NCBI RefSeq assembly: GCF_018502385.1
Contig: NZ_CP075523.1
Coordinates: 930,001 to 994,000, forward strand
Source of the DNA: Synechococcus sp. LA31
GTDB lineage: Bacteria > Cyanobacteriota > Cyanobacteriia > PCC-6307 > Cyanobiaceae
Length of the DNA: 64,000 bases
Direction: 5' to 3'
In this document: positions 26,711 to 34,527 of the stretch, piece by piece
Layout of the letters: every line of letters begins with the position of its first letter
Numbering within the stretch: position 1 is the first letter of the stretch
The notes under the pieces: generated by a model
The model's input: the letters and a program-made list of their open reading frames with translations, nothing else
Databases searched by the model: none
Told to the model about the DNA's origin: nothing
Program-made: the position numbers and the translations under genes

Positions 26711-27274
26711 TCAGCCCTCGAATGGCAACGAGGAGTGATGCAACACGATCCTGATCGAGCCATCAGGCTCCTTCATGAAGGCCCAGGTTTTATCCACTGT
26801 GGTGGTTTTGCCAGCGACATCCTTGAAGCTCACATTGCCCATGGTGTTGGCATAGCTCCCATTCAGTTGGATCACCTGATTGGTGACCTCGCAGGAGCGC
26901 CAGGGCTTGATTGCGAAACCCTTGTCGCCAGGGAAATCCGGATTGCCCCCTACGAAATAGGCCAGGGCGCCAGCGCGGGTCGCGCGGAAGGTGTGCGCTC
27001 CTGAAGCAAGGGTGGGCTTGAACGCCACAGGACCGAATTGGTAGGCATAGGCCTGATCGATTACAGCCTCTGCAGTGGCTTTAGCCTGGCTGAATCCACC
27101 GCTGGCATAGGCAGCACTAATCTTCAATAGGGCCTGGCACCAGCCCTTCTGGGCAGCCACCACTTCGGCCTGCGTGATGTTGCCATTGAGCACTTGAACC
27201 GTGGGGGCAGCCTGACCTTGAAGGCTCAGACCAAGCACCAAAGCGGGCGCAGCCTGAAGGAATCTGGAACGCAA
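26711..27274 (-). CDS. Exported SnoaL/NTF2-like protein
   Basis: About 187 aa from a TTG at 27274 (LRSRFLQAAPALVLGLSLQG, signal peptide, cleavage likely after GQA). The end, FMKEPDGSIRIVLHHSSLP, is typical of the SnoaL/CaMKII-association-like (SgcJ) fold, as are the preceding strands (VSFKDVAGKTTTVDKTW). GTG at 27301 and TTG at 27328 are alternative starts, but 27328 lies within a hairpin. Periplasmic; substrate unknown. Divergent from the DUF3104 operon. Confidence 0.8.
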   Translation of the reverse strand: MRSRFLQAAPALVLGLSLQGQAAPTVQVLNGNITQAEVVAAQKGWCQALLKISAAYASGGFSQAKATAEAVIDQAYAYQFGPVAFKPTLASGAHTFRATRAGALAYFVGGNPDFPGDKGFAIKPWRSCEVTNQVIQLNGSYANTMGNVSFKDVAGKTTTVDKTWAFMKEPDGSIRIVLHHSSLPFEG

Positions 27275-27306
27275 AACGGTAACGCAGTTAACCCACCACA
27301 CACTGA

Positions 27307-27326
27307 GCCCGCCTGGGTAGGCGGGC
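27307..27326. repeat. 7-bp GC hairpin upstream of the 26711 gene
   Basis: GCCCGCC and GGCGGGC form a perfect 7-bp stem with a 6-base loop. On the minus strand it would lie in the leader of the exported SnoaL-like gene; no T-run follows on either strand. It could be a leader structure. Confidence 0.45.
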
Positions 27327-27353
27327 AACCAAGCCGCAAAACACCGTCATACC

Positions 27354-27367
27354 AGTACACTTGTACT
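27354..27367. promoter_or_regulatory. Candidate LexA (SOS) box
   Basis: AGTACACTTGTACT is an exact match to the cyanobacterial LexA consensus as I know it (AGTAC-WNW-TGTACT, also RGTACNNNDGTWCB). It ends 16 bases before the ATG of the DUF3104 gene and about 80 bases from the divergent 26711 start, where a repressor could block both promoters. Not proven; a check against the lexA promoter of the same genome would settle it. Confidence 0.7.
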
Positions 27368-27383
27368 TCGGCGCGAATGGCGA

Positions 27384-27704
27384 ATGGATGACCCGCGATT
27401 TCTAGCGGTCCGTGTGGGCGATCTGGTTGCCGTGCGCAACACAGGCGACTGGTGGGCGGGCCAGGTGATCCACGCCGAGGGAGGCGCGCGCTGCAGCGCC
27501 AACTCGCTGTTTCAGATCGCCTGCGTCGATAGCGGAGCGATCCGCACCGTGAATGCCGACGCCGTGATCGACATCCTTTGTCCGCGCGAACAGCAGAGCT
27601 CAGGACCGCTCAAGACGGCGCACAATCACGGCCATCAAGCCGAGCGAACCGGCCAACGCGATCAGAAGAGCAATCGTCATGGAGCGAGCCGGAAACAGCG
27701 CTGA
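27384..27704 (+). CDS. DUF3104 family protein
   Basis: 106 aa. FLAVRVGDLVAVRNTGDWW, GQVIHAEGGAR, NSLFQIACVDSG and IRTVNADAVIDIL match DUF3104, a small beta-barrel-like family found in cyanobacteria, often in several copies. The last 40 residues (after PREQQSSGP) are low-complexity and poorly conserved. It sits directly after a LexA-box-like palindrome and overlaps the next gene by 26 bases, so it heads the accessory operon. Confidence 0.82.
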   Translation: MDDPRFLAVRVGDLVAVRNTGDWWAGQVIHAEGGARCSANSLFQIACVDSGAIRTVNADAVIDILCPREQQSSGPLKTAHNHGHQAERTGQRDQKSNRHGASRKQR

Positions 27705-28116
27705 TTCTGACGCCTTGGTGTTCGTGTACGGCAGCCTCAAACGCCACATGGCCAACCACCGTGAACTACAGGGTGCTGCCTGGCTCTGCGAGGCCCGCAT
27801 AGAGGGCTTAACGCTGCACGACCTGGGCCCCTTCCCCATGGCGATCCGCAGCAGCGAAGCAGGCTGCACGATTACTGGTGAGGTCTACCGGGTGGGCCCG
27901 AAGCTCCTCGCGCACTTGGACCGCTTCGAAGGCGTGCCGAGGCTCTACGAGCGGCAGCTTCACCATCTGACCGATGGCATCGAGGCGTGGGTGTACGTGG
28001 GCCACGCGCGGCAGGTGCGTCACAGCCGCCGAATCGCATCAGGGGTGTGGAACGGTCCCGGAAACCGCTTCAAACGTACAACAACACAATCTGTGAAGTC
28101 GTCAGAGGATGATTGA
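27679..28116 (+). CDS. Gamma-glutamylcyclotransferase (AIG2-like) family protein
   Basis: 145 aa. VFVYGSLKRHMANHREL is the family start with the YGSL turn, and LDRFEGVPRLYERQLHHL carries the following conserved part; the presumed catalytic Glu lies in FEGV. Such enzymes release 5-oxoproline from gamma-glutamyl peptides or amines. The basic C-terminal tail (NRFKRTTTQSVKSSEDD) is extra. It overlaps the DUF3104 gene. Confidence 0.88.
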   Translation: MERAGNSADSDALVFVYGSLKRHMANHRELQGAAWLCEARIEGLTLHDLGPFPMAIRSSEAGCTITGEVYRVGPKLLAHLDRFEGVPRLYERQLHHLTDGIEAWVYVGHARQVRHSRRIASGVWNGPGNRFKRTTTQSVKSSEDD

Positions 28117-28130
28117 CAAAGCCCTGGGAC

Positions 28131-30416
28131 ATGAGAAAGCTATGGAGAGAAGCTGTCAGCCCCATGCCCAACACCCAATTGCGCGGGAACATCGGCGATG
28201 CAGGCATGCAGATCAAACCTTCCAAGGACGTGAAATCGGTCTATAAGCTGCTCCAACAAAAGCAGAGCAAGCTTAACGATCAGGATCTACTCCTAACAAA
28301 GGATTATATCAGTGTCGCCAAAGATATCGGCATTAAAACGCTTGATAGCAAAAAGGATATTCGCAGAGCTGCCCGCTCCATTCATCAATCCGAGGAGGCA
28401 ACAGACCAGCCACAAAACCTTGTGATTTTCATCAGAGATCAGGTCAAACCAGAAGACCTATGGCTGCCGCGCAATTGGGCCAAGGAGAACCTGCCCACAC
28501 GGCAATGGCTACTCGACAATGGCCTCTCATTCGAAAACTCCTTCACCAATACGGCGATGTGCTCGTCGGCGAGGGCGACTTTCTTTACAGGCAAATATCC
28601 AGCTCAGCACGAGCTTGACCTGCTGTTGAGCGATATAGAGAATCCAATTCTAGATTCTGAGGTTCAGCTGAATCCAGACCTACCAACACTCGGCACGGTT
28701 CTGGGTGACCTCGGTTATGACGTGTCATTCTTTGGCAAGACACATCTCAGCAAAACATTCACGACGGTTGACGACGAAGTCGTCTACCAGGACATGACTG
28801 AGTACGACTTTGAGGGCTGGCAAGGCCCCGATGCCGGGCAAGACATGGATCCGAAGAACGCTGGCGGCGGCTATGCCGATAACGACACGCGTTTCATCAG
28901 CGAAGCAACAAGCTGGCTCGATAACCGAATCAACTCTGGCAACACGAAACCGTTTGCCATGGTGGTGTCTCTTGTCAACCCGCACGACGTGCTCTCATAC
29001 CCACTCAGCTGGGGTGAAGGAGATCCAGAGACCTATTTTGGCTACTCGGAAGACATCATCGAAGGAGATATCAACATCCTACCGCCAACAGTGGATGAAC
29101 CGATCAGAGGATCAATGAGTGCTAACGGGTACGACTTTTCAGGCAACTACAAACCACAGATTCAGCGAGAGTGGCTGCTTGCTCAAGCGGGAGGGCAACC
29201 ACTTCCTACCGACGAGCTGAAGCTCAACTATCTAAATTTCTACGGTAATCTGATGAAGATTGCCGACAGTCAGATGGGAGAAGTAATCAATACACTTGCC
29301 AAGCAAGGCGAAGTCAACAATACGATGTTTGTAAGCACTGCCGACCATGGCGAGATGGGGATGTCTCACGGCGGCATGGTGCAGAAGATGTTCAACGCCT
29401 ATGAGGAGTCGATCCGGGTGCCCATGATCTGGTCCAATCCTCGTTATTTCAAAGGTGGGCAGAAATCGAAAGCACTAGTCTCGCTGGTCGATTTTCTGCC
29501 AACCGTAGCCAACTTCTACGGATCCAGCGAGGATCAGATCAACAATTATCAGCTGAGTGGCGTCGACTACTCATCCATTCTGAAGCGAGCATCCAGACGA
29601 TCAAAACTCGATCATGAAGCCAAGGATGTTCAGTCGTCTGTTCTCTACACATACGACGATATTTATGCAGGGCAAGACCCTCGCAACTCCATCCCCCAAG
29701 GAGCCTGGGACCACGGACTCCTACCAGGCCCCAACAGACTGCAGGCCGTGCGCACCAAAGACTTTAAGTACGCTAGATATTACTCAGAAGACAAGACTTA
29801 CGAACCCAAGAACTGGCAAGGGGAGCTTTATGACTTGCGCCCTGGTGGCGGCGACTACTACCCAAACATCGATCCGATTACAGGACAACTGAACCCCTTC
29901 AAAGCAGCTCCACTAGAGCTGAAGAATCTGGATCCAAAGGCAGAAGCCTTACGGGTGCTGCAAGGCGAAGAACCCATTGCAACGAGGCGACAGAAAAGGG
30001 CGTACAAACAGATGTCCAACCTGCTGGACAGCGAGATCAACGAGAAACTCCAACCGCTGTTGCCGCAAGAATCCAAGGAGCCAACCTTCTTCCGCTATCG
30101 CGGCGGTTCATCCCAGAATTCAGCCTACGACTTGGGAGATCCGATCATCAGGCTGATTCCAGCTACCAACGGCAGCCAGAATCTTGAAGTGGCGTTCAAC
30201 ACAAGGGCAGGACAGAGCTACAACATCGTGTCGATCGAACAAGCACTCAACAACGGCGCCGTGACGATTCAGGACACAGGCACGCTTCTCTCGAACATTG
30301 TTGGAACCAATGGCCCCACATACCACTACCTAACAGGACTCTCGGGCGATCTCAGCCTCGCGAATTTTGCCATTGAATGGATTGGCGGCTATGTGCCACT
30401 GGAGACGATCGGATGA
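28131..30416 (+). CDS. Sulfatase-like hydrolase with non-canonical FGly motif
   Basis: 761 aa from ATG 28131 (a TTG at 28113 is also open). The alkaline-phosphatase-fold metal motifs are present: FIRDQVKPEDLWLP, STADHGEMGMSHGG. The formylglycine site reads MCSSARATFFTG with Cys144, where sulfatases have C-x-P/A-x-R; Ser replaces the Pro. Extra parts are an N-terminal helical region (residues 25-90) and a C-terminal beta-rich domain of about 90 residues. Base composition is visibly less GC-rich than the neighbours, suggesting transfer. Substrate unknown. Confidence 0.88.
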   Translation: MRKLWREAVSPMPNTQLRGNIGDAGMQIKPSKDVKSVYKLLQQKQSKLNDQDLLLTKDYISVAKDIGIKTLDSKKDIRRAARSIHQSEEATDQPQNLVIFIRDQVKPEDLWLPRNWAKENLPTRQWLLDNGLSFENSFTNTAMCSSARATFFTGKYPAQHELDLLLSDIENPILDSEVQLNPDLPTLGTVLGDLGYDVSFFGKTHLSKTFTTVDDEVVYQDMTEYDFEGWQGPDAGQDMDPKNAGGGYADNDTRFISEATSWLDNRINSGNTKPFAMVVSLVNPHDVLSYPLSWGEGDPETYFGYSEDIIEGDINILPPTVDEPIRGSMSANGYDFSGNYKPQIQREWLLAQAGGQPLPTDELKLNYLNFYGNLMKIADSQMGEVINTLAKQGEVNNTMFVSTADHGEMGMSHGGMVQKMFNAYEESIRVPMIWSNPRYFKGGQKSKALVSLVDFLPTVANFYGSSEDQINNYQLSGVDYSSILKRASRRSKLDHEAKDVQSSVLYTYDDIYAGQDPRNSIPQGAWDHGLLPGPNRLQAVRTKDFKYARYYSEDKTYEPKNWQGELYDLRPGGGDYYPNIDPITGQLNPFKAAPLELKNLDPKAEALRVLQGEEPIATRRQKRAYKQMSNLLDSEINEKLQPLLPQESKEPTFFRYRGGSSQNSAYDLGDPIIRLIPATNGSQNLEVAFNTRAGQSYNIVSIEQALNNGAVTIQDTGTLLSNIVGTNGPTYHYLTGLSGDLSLANFAIEWIGGYVPLETIG

Positions 30417-30745
30417 GCGGAGAGGAACAACTCAGGCAGTTCATCACACGATCCAAACAAGATCCTGTGATCAGCCAAGAATTAGCCGATTGCGCCGTTG
30501 AGAAATGGGGAGATGCCCATTTACCCCTGGACATTGATCTCAACAAGGTGATTCAGCTAGCCGACCGGTATGGCTATCGCTTCGATCGCTCAGATGTGAT
30601 CCGCAGTCAATGCCAGCACCTACAGGAGTTTTCCCTGTTCGAAATGAACAATGCATTTGTCGCGAGGCGCTACCTGGCAAGAATTCAATGCACAGTTGAA
30701 CCAGCCAGCACACGCTGGGCTGCGATCGACTACTACCGGAGCTAG
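30413..30745 (+). CDS. Nif11-domain protein paired with the sulfatase
   Basis: 110 aa from ATG 30413, overlapping the sulfatase stop by four bases. EEQLRQFITRSKQDPVISQELADC and VIQLADRYGYRFDRSDVI have the helical layout of the Nif11 domain. No GG leader-cleavage motif and no core peptide is seen; instead a conserved-looking C-terminal part (FEMNNAFVARRYLARIQC, TRWAAIDYYRS) follows. This argues against a peptide natural-product precursor and for a partner or modifier of the sulfatase. Confidence 0.75.
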   Translation: MSGEEQLRQFITRSKQDPVISQELADCAVEKWGDAHLPLDIDLNKVIQLADRYGYRFDRSDVIRSQCQHLQEFSLFEMNNAFVARRYLARIQCTVEPASTRWAAIDYYRS

Positions 30746-30792
30746 GCGAAGCGGGTCGATACTGGGCCGTTGCGCTGTCTTTCCTCGGATCC

Positions 30793-31371
30793 ATGGCCCT
30801 CACCCTGTACGGCGGTGCCCGCAGCCGCGCCTCGATGCCGCGCTGGTACATGGAGGAAAAAGGGATTGCCTACAACTGGCAGCTGCTCGACATGGAAGCC
30901 GGAGAGCACCGCCAGGAAGCCTTCACAGCCATCAATCCCTTCGGCAAGGTGCCGGCCCTGGTCGACGACGACCCCGCCCTTCCCGGCGGCCGCCTGCAGC
31001 TGTTTGAAAGCGGAGCGATCCTGCTGTATCTGGCCGAGCGCTATGGCGGCGAATGCCAGAACGCGGCTGAGCGGGGGCTAGCGCAGCAGTGGGTGCTGTT
31101 TGCCAATGCCACCTTGGCCACGGCGCTGTTCGTGCCCTCCAACCGCGAGCGCGAATTTCCGCGGCTGATGGAGGTGCTGGATCGCAAGCTCGGCGAGGGG
31201 CCGCTGATGGGCAACAGCTGGAGCGTGGCCGACTGTGCCGTGAACGCCTACCTCGCCTACCTGCCGATCTTCTTCCCCCAGATCGACCTCAGCCCCTTCC
31301 CCCAGGTGCAGGCCACGATCGCGGCCACCCAGCAGCGCCCCGCGTACCAACACGTGATGGGTCAGCGCTGA
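30793..31371 (+). CDS. Glutathione S-transferase
   Basis: 192 aa with the thioredoxin-fold N-terminal domain (LYGGARSRASMPRWYMEEKG; active Ser/Cys position occupied by Ser), the cis-Pro in GKVPALVD, ESGAILLYLAERYGG, and an all-helical C-terminal domain with SVADCAVNAYL. It conjugates or reduces substrates with glutathione in the cytosol. The stop overlaps the ATG of the phosphoesterase gene (TGATG). Confidence 0.92.
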   Translation: MALTLYGGARSRASMPRWYMEEKGIAYNWQLLDMEAGEHRQEAFTAINPFGKVPALVDDDPALPGGRLQLFESGAILLYLAERYGGECQNAAERGLAQQWVLFANATLATALFVPSNREREFPRLMEVLDRKLGEGPLMGNSWSVADCAVNAYLAYLPIFFPQIDLSPFPQVQATIAATQQRPAYQHVMGQR

Positions 31372-32009
31372 TGCAGCCCACAAGGCTGCACTGGCAAACC
31401 TCTGAGCTCGAGCTGTTGCCCCAGCGGGCGCTGTGGCAGGCCGCCACCGGCCTGCTGCTGGTGGCGGATCTGCATCTGGGCAAAGCCGAGAGCTTTCAGG
31501 CCAGCGGTATCCCGCTGCCCAGCGACGGAGACCTGAGCAATCTCAACCAACTGCTCGATCTGGCGGCGCAGCTGCAACCGCAGCGGGTGGTGGTGCTAGG
31601 GGATCTGATCCACAGCCGGCTGGGGCTCACCGCGGAATTGCGCAGCAAGATCCGGGCCCTACCGGAGTTGCTGGGCTGCCCGCTGGAGCTGATCGGCGGC
31701 AACCACGATCAGGGCAGCTGGCTGGAAGGGCTTGCGGCAGGGCCGCCGCGGCGCTGCGGCGATCTCTGGCTGAGCCACGAACCCTGCACCCCGCCGGAGG
31801 CCGACCTGCTGAATGTGGCGGGCCATGTGCATCCGGTGGCCGTGCTCGGCCAAGGGAGTGATCGCCTGCGCTTGCCCTGTTTCGCGTTGGAGCGCCAGCA
31901 GCGCCAGCTGTTGCTTCCCGCCTTCGGAAGCCTCACCGGCGGCTATGCCGTGTCGCCGGCTTACCAACGCTGGGTGATCGCCGATGCCCAGGTGCTGGCG
32001 GTGCCCTGA
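31371..32009 (+). CDS. pdeM: Metallophosphoesterase, PdeM-like
   Basis: 212 aa. Calcineurin-type motifs in order: LLVADLHLGKAESF, VVVLGDLIHSR, LIGGNHDQG and VAGHVHPV. The HLGKAESF variant is typical of PdeM, the ligase-associated DNA-damage-response phosphoesterase of bacteria, which acts with LigD/Lhr-type partners; none of those is seen nearby. ATG 31371 overlaps the GST stop. Confidence 0.88.
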   Translation: MQPTRLHWQTSELELLPQRALWQAATGLLLVADLHLGKAESFQASGIPLPSDGDLSNLNQLLDLAAQLQPQRVVVLGDLIHSRLGLTAELRSKIRALPELLGCPLELIGGNHDQGSWLEGLAAGPPRRCGDLWLSHEPCTPPEADLLNVAGHVHPVAVLGQGSDRLRLPCFALERQQRQLLLPAFGSLTGGYAVSPAYQRWVIADAQVLAVP

Positions 32010-32145
32010 GGCCTGATCCGGCAACGGCCCGTAGATTTGCAGCAACGGGCCGCAAAACCTGGACACTGCTTCCACGCCACCTTCAGCCGCCCGTCGCAAG
32101 GACCCGCGGCCGCAGTGGCAGCGCAAGCGTTGGCTCACGATCGGC

Positions 32146-33495
32146 GTGCCACTGGCCGGGCTGGCGTTTCTGGTGGCCATTGCGCCGCCGCTGCCCGAAC
32201 CCCAGCAAGGCTCCGAGATCAGCGTGCCCGCCTCTAGTGGCGAGGCCTTCCGCTACCTACCCAACGACGAGGTTTACGCCCTCGATGTCGATCCCCGCCA
32301 GGTGCAGCTCGACCTGCTGGAAGGCTGGGACCGCGAGCAGGACGCCTTTGAAGACAGCGCCGCCCTGGCCTACGTGTCGGGCCCGATGTACGAGCGGCAC
32401 GTCAACGACAACGGCCAGGAGATCACCGTTCCACTGGGTGACATCAAGCTCGGCGCCCGTGTGTGGCGCGGGCGCAACCGCACCGCTGCCCGCCAGCGGG
32501 CGTTCATCGGCATCCGCCGCAACGGCCAGGTGGACTTCGGCTACGGCGAGCTGACCCCTGAACGCGCAGCTGAGTACGACAGCTTCATCGGCGGCCTGCA
32601 CAGCATCTACAACGACCTCGAAGCCCCCCCCGCCAGCTACCGCGGTGCCTACAGCATCTCGATGGGGCAACAGATTCGCTACTACCTCCCCCGCATCCGC
32701 ATGGTGATGGGGCTGCGGCGCGATGGACGGCTGGAGGTGTTGATGAGCCGCGATGGGCTCACCCTCGAACAAACCAAAGCGCTGGCGCGGCGGCGTGGCC
32801 TGCAGGCCGCCTACCTGCCCGATCATGCCTCTAAGAGCCGCCTGATCATCCCCGGGGTGAAGGGCTTCACCGAGGACGACGCCAACTGGATCAGCGGCGG
32901 CGCCACCAGTTTTGTGCACGTGCCCTACCTGCTGCGCATCAGCAAGCGCGCCATGCCGCTGCAGGGCAACCTGATGGAAGCGATCGCCAGCCGCAGCGCC
33001 AAACGCAGCTGCGGGAATCCGCTGGAGTGCGGCCAATCGCTGGGTACCCAAATCTTCGATCGCGCCCTGGCGGGCTTCAACCGCCTGATGGAACAGGGCG
33101 TCGAGCCCCTGGCGCGTTTGATCTGGGAACCGAAGGGCCAGCGCTCACCCAAACGCGACGGCCTGCAATCGCCGCTGCGGGAACCACCGATCACCGCCGA
33201 TCCGATGGCACTGCGGCTTCAGGAGAACAACCCCGAAACCATCGCCCCCGACGACAGCGCTCCACTGGCACCCGATCTACCGCCGCCCCTGCTGCTGCAA
33301 GACGGCCAGGAACTCCCTGCCGATCCCGATGCCACCACCGCCGACCCCGCGCTGGTCCCCGCCCAGCCGCAGGCCGACGCACTCAACCCAGGGGTGAATC
33401 AACCGCCAGGTGCGATGCCCCAGGGGGCACCACCGCCCCCACCGTTACTGCCACCGCTGATGCCGCCGCCAGCGGCACCACCTCCGCTGCCTTAA
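32146..33495 (+). CDS. Conserved-type cyanobacterial protein with membrane anchor and Pro-rich tail
   Basis: 449 aa from GTG 32146. After a short hydrophobic start (LAGLAFLVAIAPPL) comes a folded domain (FRYLPNDEVYALDVDP, RAFIGIRRNGQVDFGYGEL, SYRGAYSISMGQQIRYYLPRI) and a Pro/Ala-rich C-terminal tail with runs of prolines. The frame remains open upstream to 32035 and encodes a very basic, coding-like segment (ARRKDPRPQWQRKRW), so the true start may be a rare CTG at 32059 or ATT. Function unknown; probably anchored and exposed outside the cytoplasm. Confidence 0.85.
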   Translation: MPLAGLAFLVAIAPPLPEPQQGSEISVPASSGEAFRYLPNDEVYALDVDPRQVQLDLLEGWDREQDAFEDSAALAYVSGPMYERHVNDNGQEITVPLGDIKLGARVWRGRNRTAARQRAFIGIRRNGQVDFGYGELTPERAAEYDSFIGGLHSIYNDLEAPPASYRGAYSISMGQQIRYYLPRIRMVMGLRRDGRLEVLMSRDGLTLEQTKALARRRGLQAAYLPDHASKSRLIIPGVKGFTEDDANWISGGATSFVHVPYLLRISKRAMPLQGNLMEAIASRSAKRSCGNPLECGQSLGTQIFDRALAGFNRLMEQGVEPLARLIWEPKGQRSPKRDGLQSPLREPPITADPMALRLQENNPETIAPDDSAPLAPDLPPPLLLQDGQELPADPDATTADPALVPAQPQADALNPGVNQPPGAMPQGAPPPPPLLPPLMPPPAAPPPLP

Positions 33496-33956
33496 GCGGC
33501 CGCGAGGGCACGCACCACATCCCCGCGGGTGAGCACGCCCACGGGCTTGTTCGCGGCATCGAGAACAAACAGCCGTTGGGTGCTGCGGTCGTGCAGCTGG
33601 CGCGCAGCTGCCGGCAGCTGCGTGTCGGGGCTGCAGTGGTGCGGGTGCTTGCTCATCAGCTCGCCCACGGTGCTGCCAAGCACCTGATGCACTTCCTTAT
33701 CCCAGTTGAGGGGGTTGCGCAGGTAGATCACCGCATCAAGCAGCATCACGTAGGGGCCGGCATCAAAGCCGCTCTCGCGAACCATCAGGTCCTGCTCGGT
33801 GAGCTCGCCCACCAGGGCTCCGCTCTCATCCACCACGGGCAAACCACTGATGTGGTGCTCACTCATCAGTTGCACCGCCTCCTGAAGCGGTGTGGTGGTG
33901 GAGACACTGCGCACCGGCGTGGTCATCACTTCGGAGACGCGGCGTTCAACGACCAT
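33492..33956 (-). CDS. CBS-domain pair protein, 154 aa
   Basis: Two CBS domains: VSEVMTTPVRSVSTTTPLQE with HISGLPVVDESGALVGELTE, then VGELMSKHPHHCSPDTQL with QRLFVLDAANKPVGVLTRGD. A central loop (FDAGPYVMLLDAVIYLRNPL) is typical of cyanobacterial stand-alone CBS proteins (CBSX-like), which bind adenosine nucleotides and can regulate redox partners such as thioredoxin. Its stop codon shares TTAA with the stop of the convergent 32146 gene. Confidence 0.92.
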   Translation of the reverse strand: MVVERRVSEVMTTPVRSVSTTTPLQEAVQLMSEHHISGLPVVDESGALVGELTEQDLMVRESGFDAGPYVMLLDAVIYLRNPLNWDKEVHQVLGSTVGELMSKHPHHCSPDTQLPAAARQLHDRSTQRLFVLDAANKPVGVLTRGDVVRALAAA

Positions 33957-33990
33957 GGCAGGCTCGGGACTGGCGCCATTGTGACCCGCC

Positions 33991-34521
33991 ATGAACGCAG
34001 CACAGAGCCGTCGCCTGGCGGATGGCCTCACCGTGGGTCGCGCCGCGATCGGCCTGCCGCTCATCGTGGCCCTCAGCCTTGGCCAGCCGGCCCTGGCCTG
34101 GTGGCTGCTGCTTGTGGGTGGCCTGAGCGACGCCGCCGATGGCTGGCTGGCCCGCCGCGCCGGTGGCGGCTCGGTGTGGGGCGCCCGGCTCGATCCCCTC
34201 ACTGACAAGATCCTGATCCTGGCGCCGCTGCTCTGGCTGGGGGCGGCCGAAAGCCTGCCGCTGTGGGCCATCTGGTTGCTGCTGGCCCGCGAGCTGCTGA
34301 TCTCCGGCTGGCGGGCAGGCCAGGGCAGCGGCGGGCCTGCCTCCTGGAGCGGCAAAGCGAAAACGATCCTGCAGTTCGCCTCGCTGCTGCTGTTGCTCTG
34401 GCCCGATGGCTGGGGTCCCGCCGGCGCAGTGGCTGCACTGCACCTGGCGGGGTTCGGGCTGTTCTGGCCCTCGCTGCTGCTGGCCCTGAGCTCCGCCTGG
34501 GGCTATTTGCGCAAGGCCTGA
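33991..34521 (+). CDS. CDP-alcohol phosphatidyltransferase (PgsA-like)
   Basis: 176 aa integral membrane enzyme. The CDP-alcohol motif D-G-x2-A-R-x8-G-x3-D-x3-D is seen as DGWLARRAGGGSVWGARLDP followed by LTD near residues 50-72. About five membrane helices. It likely makes phosphatidylglycerophosphate or a related lipid from CDP-diacylglycerol, a requirement for photosynthetic membranes. A gene of this type separate from the main pgsA is possible. Divergent from the CBS gene by 34 bases. Confidence 0.88.
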   Translation: MNAAQSRRLADGLTVGRAAIGLPLIVALSLGQPALAWWLLLVGGLSDAADGWLARRAGGGSVWGARLDPLTDKILILAPLLWLGAAESLPLWAIWLLLARELLISGWRAGQGSGGPASWSGKAKTILQFASLLLLLWPDGWGPAGAVAALHLAGFGLFWPSLLLALSSAWGYLRKA

Positions 34522-34527
34522 AGAGGC

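Noticed and set aside
27384-30745. Nif11-type protein as a peptide natural-product precursor
   Set aside because: No GG or GA leader cleavage motif, no cysteine- or Ser/Thr-rich core, and no modifying enzyme such as LanM is present in the window.
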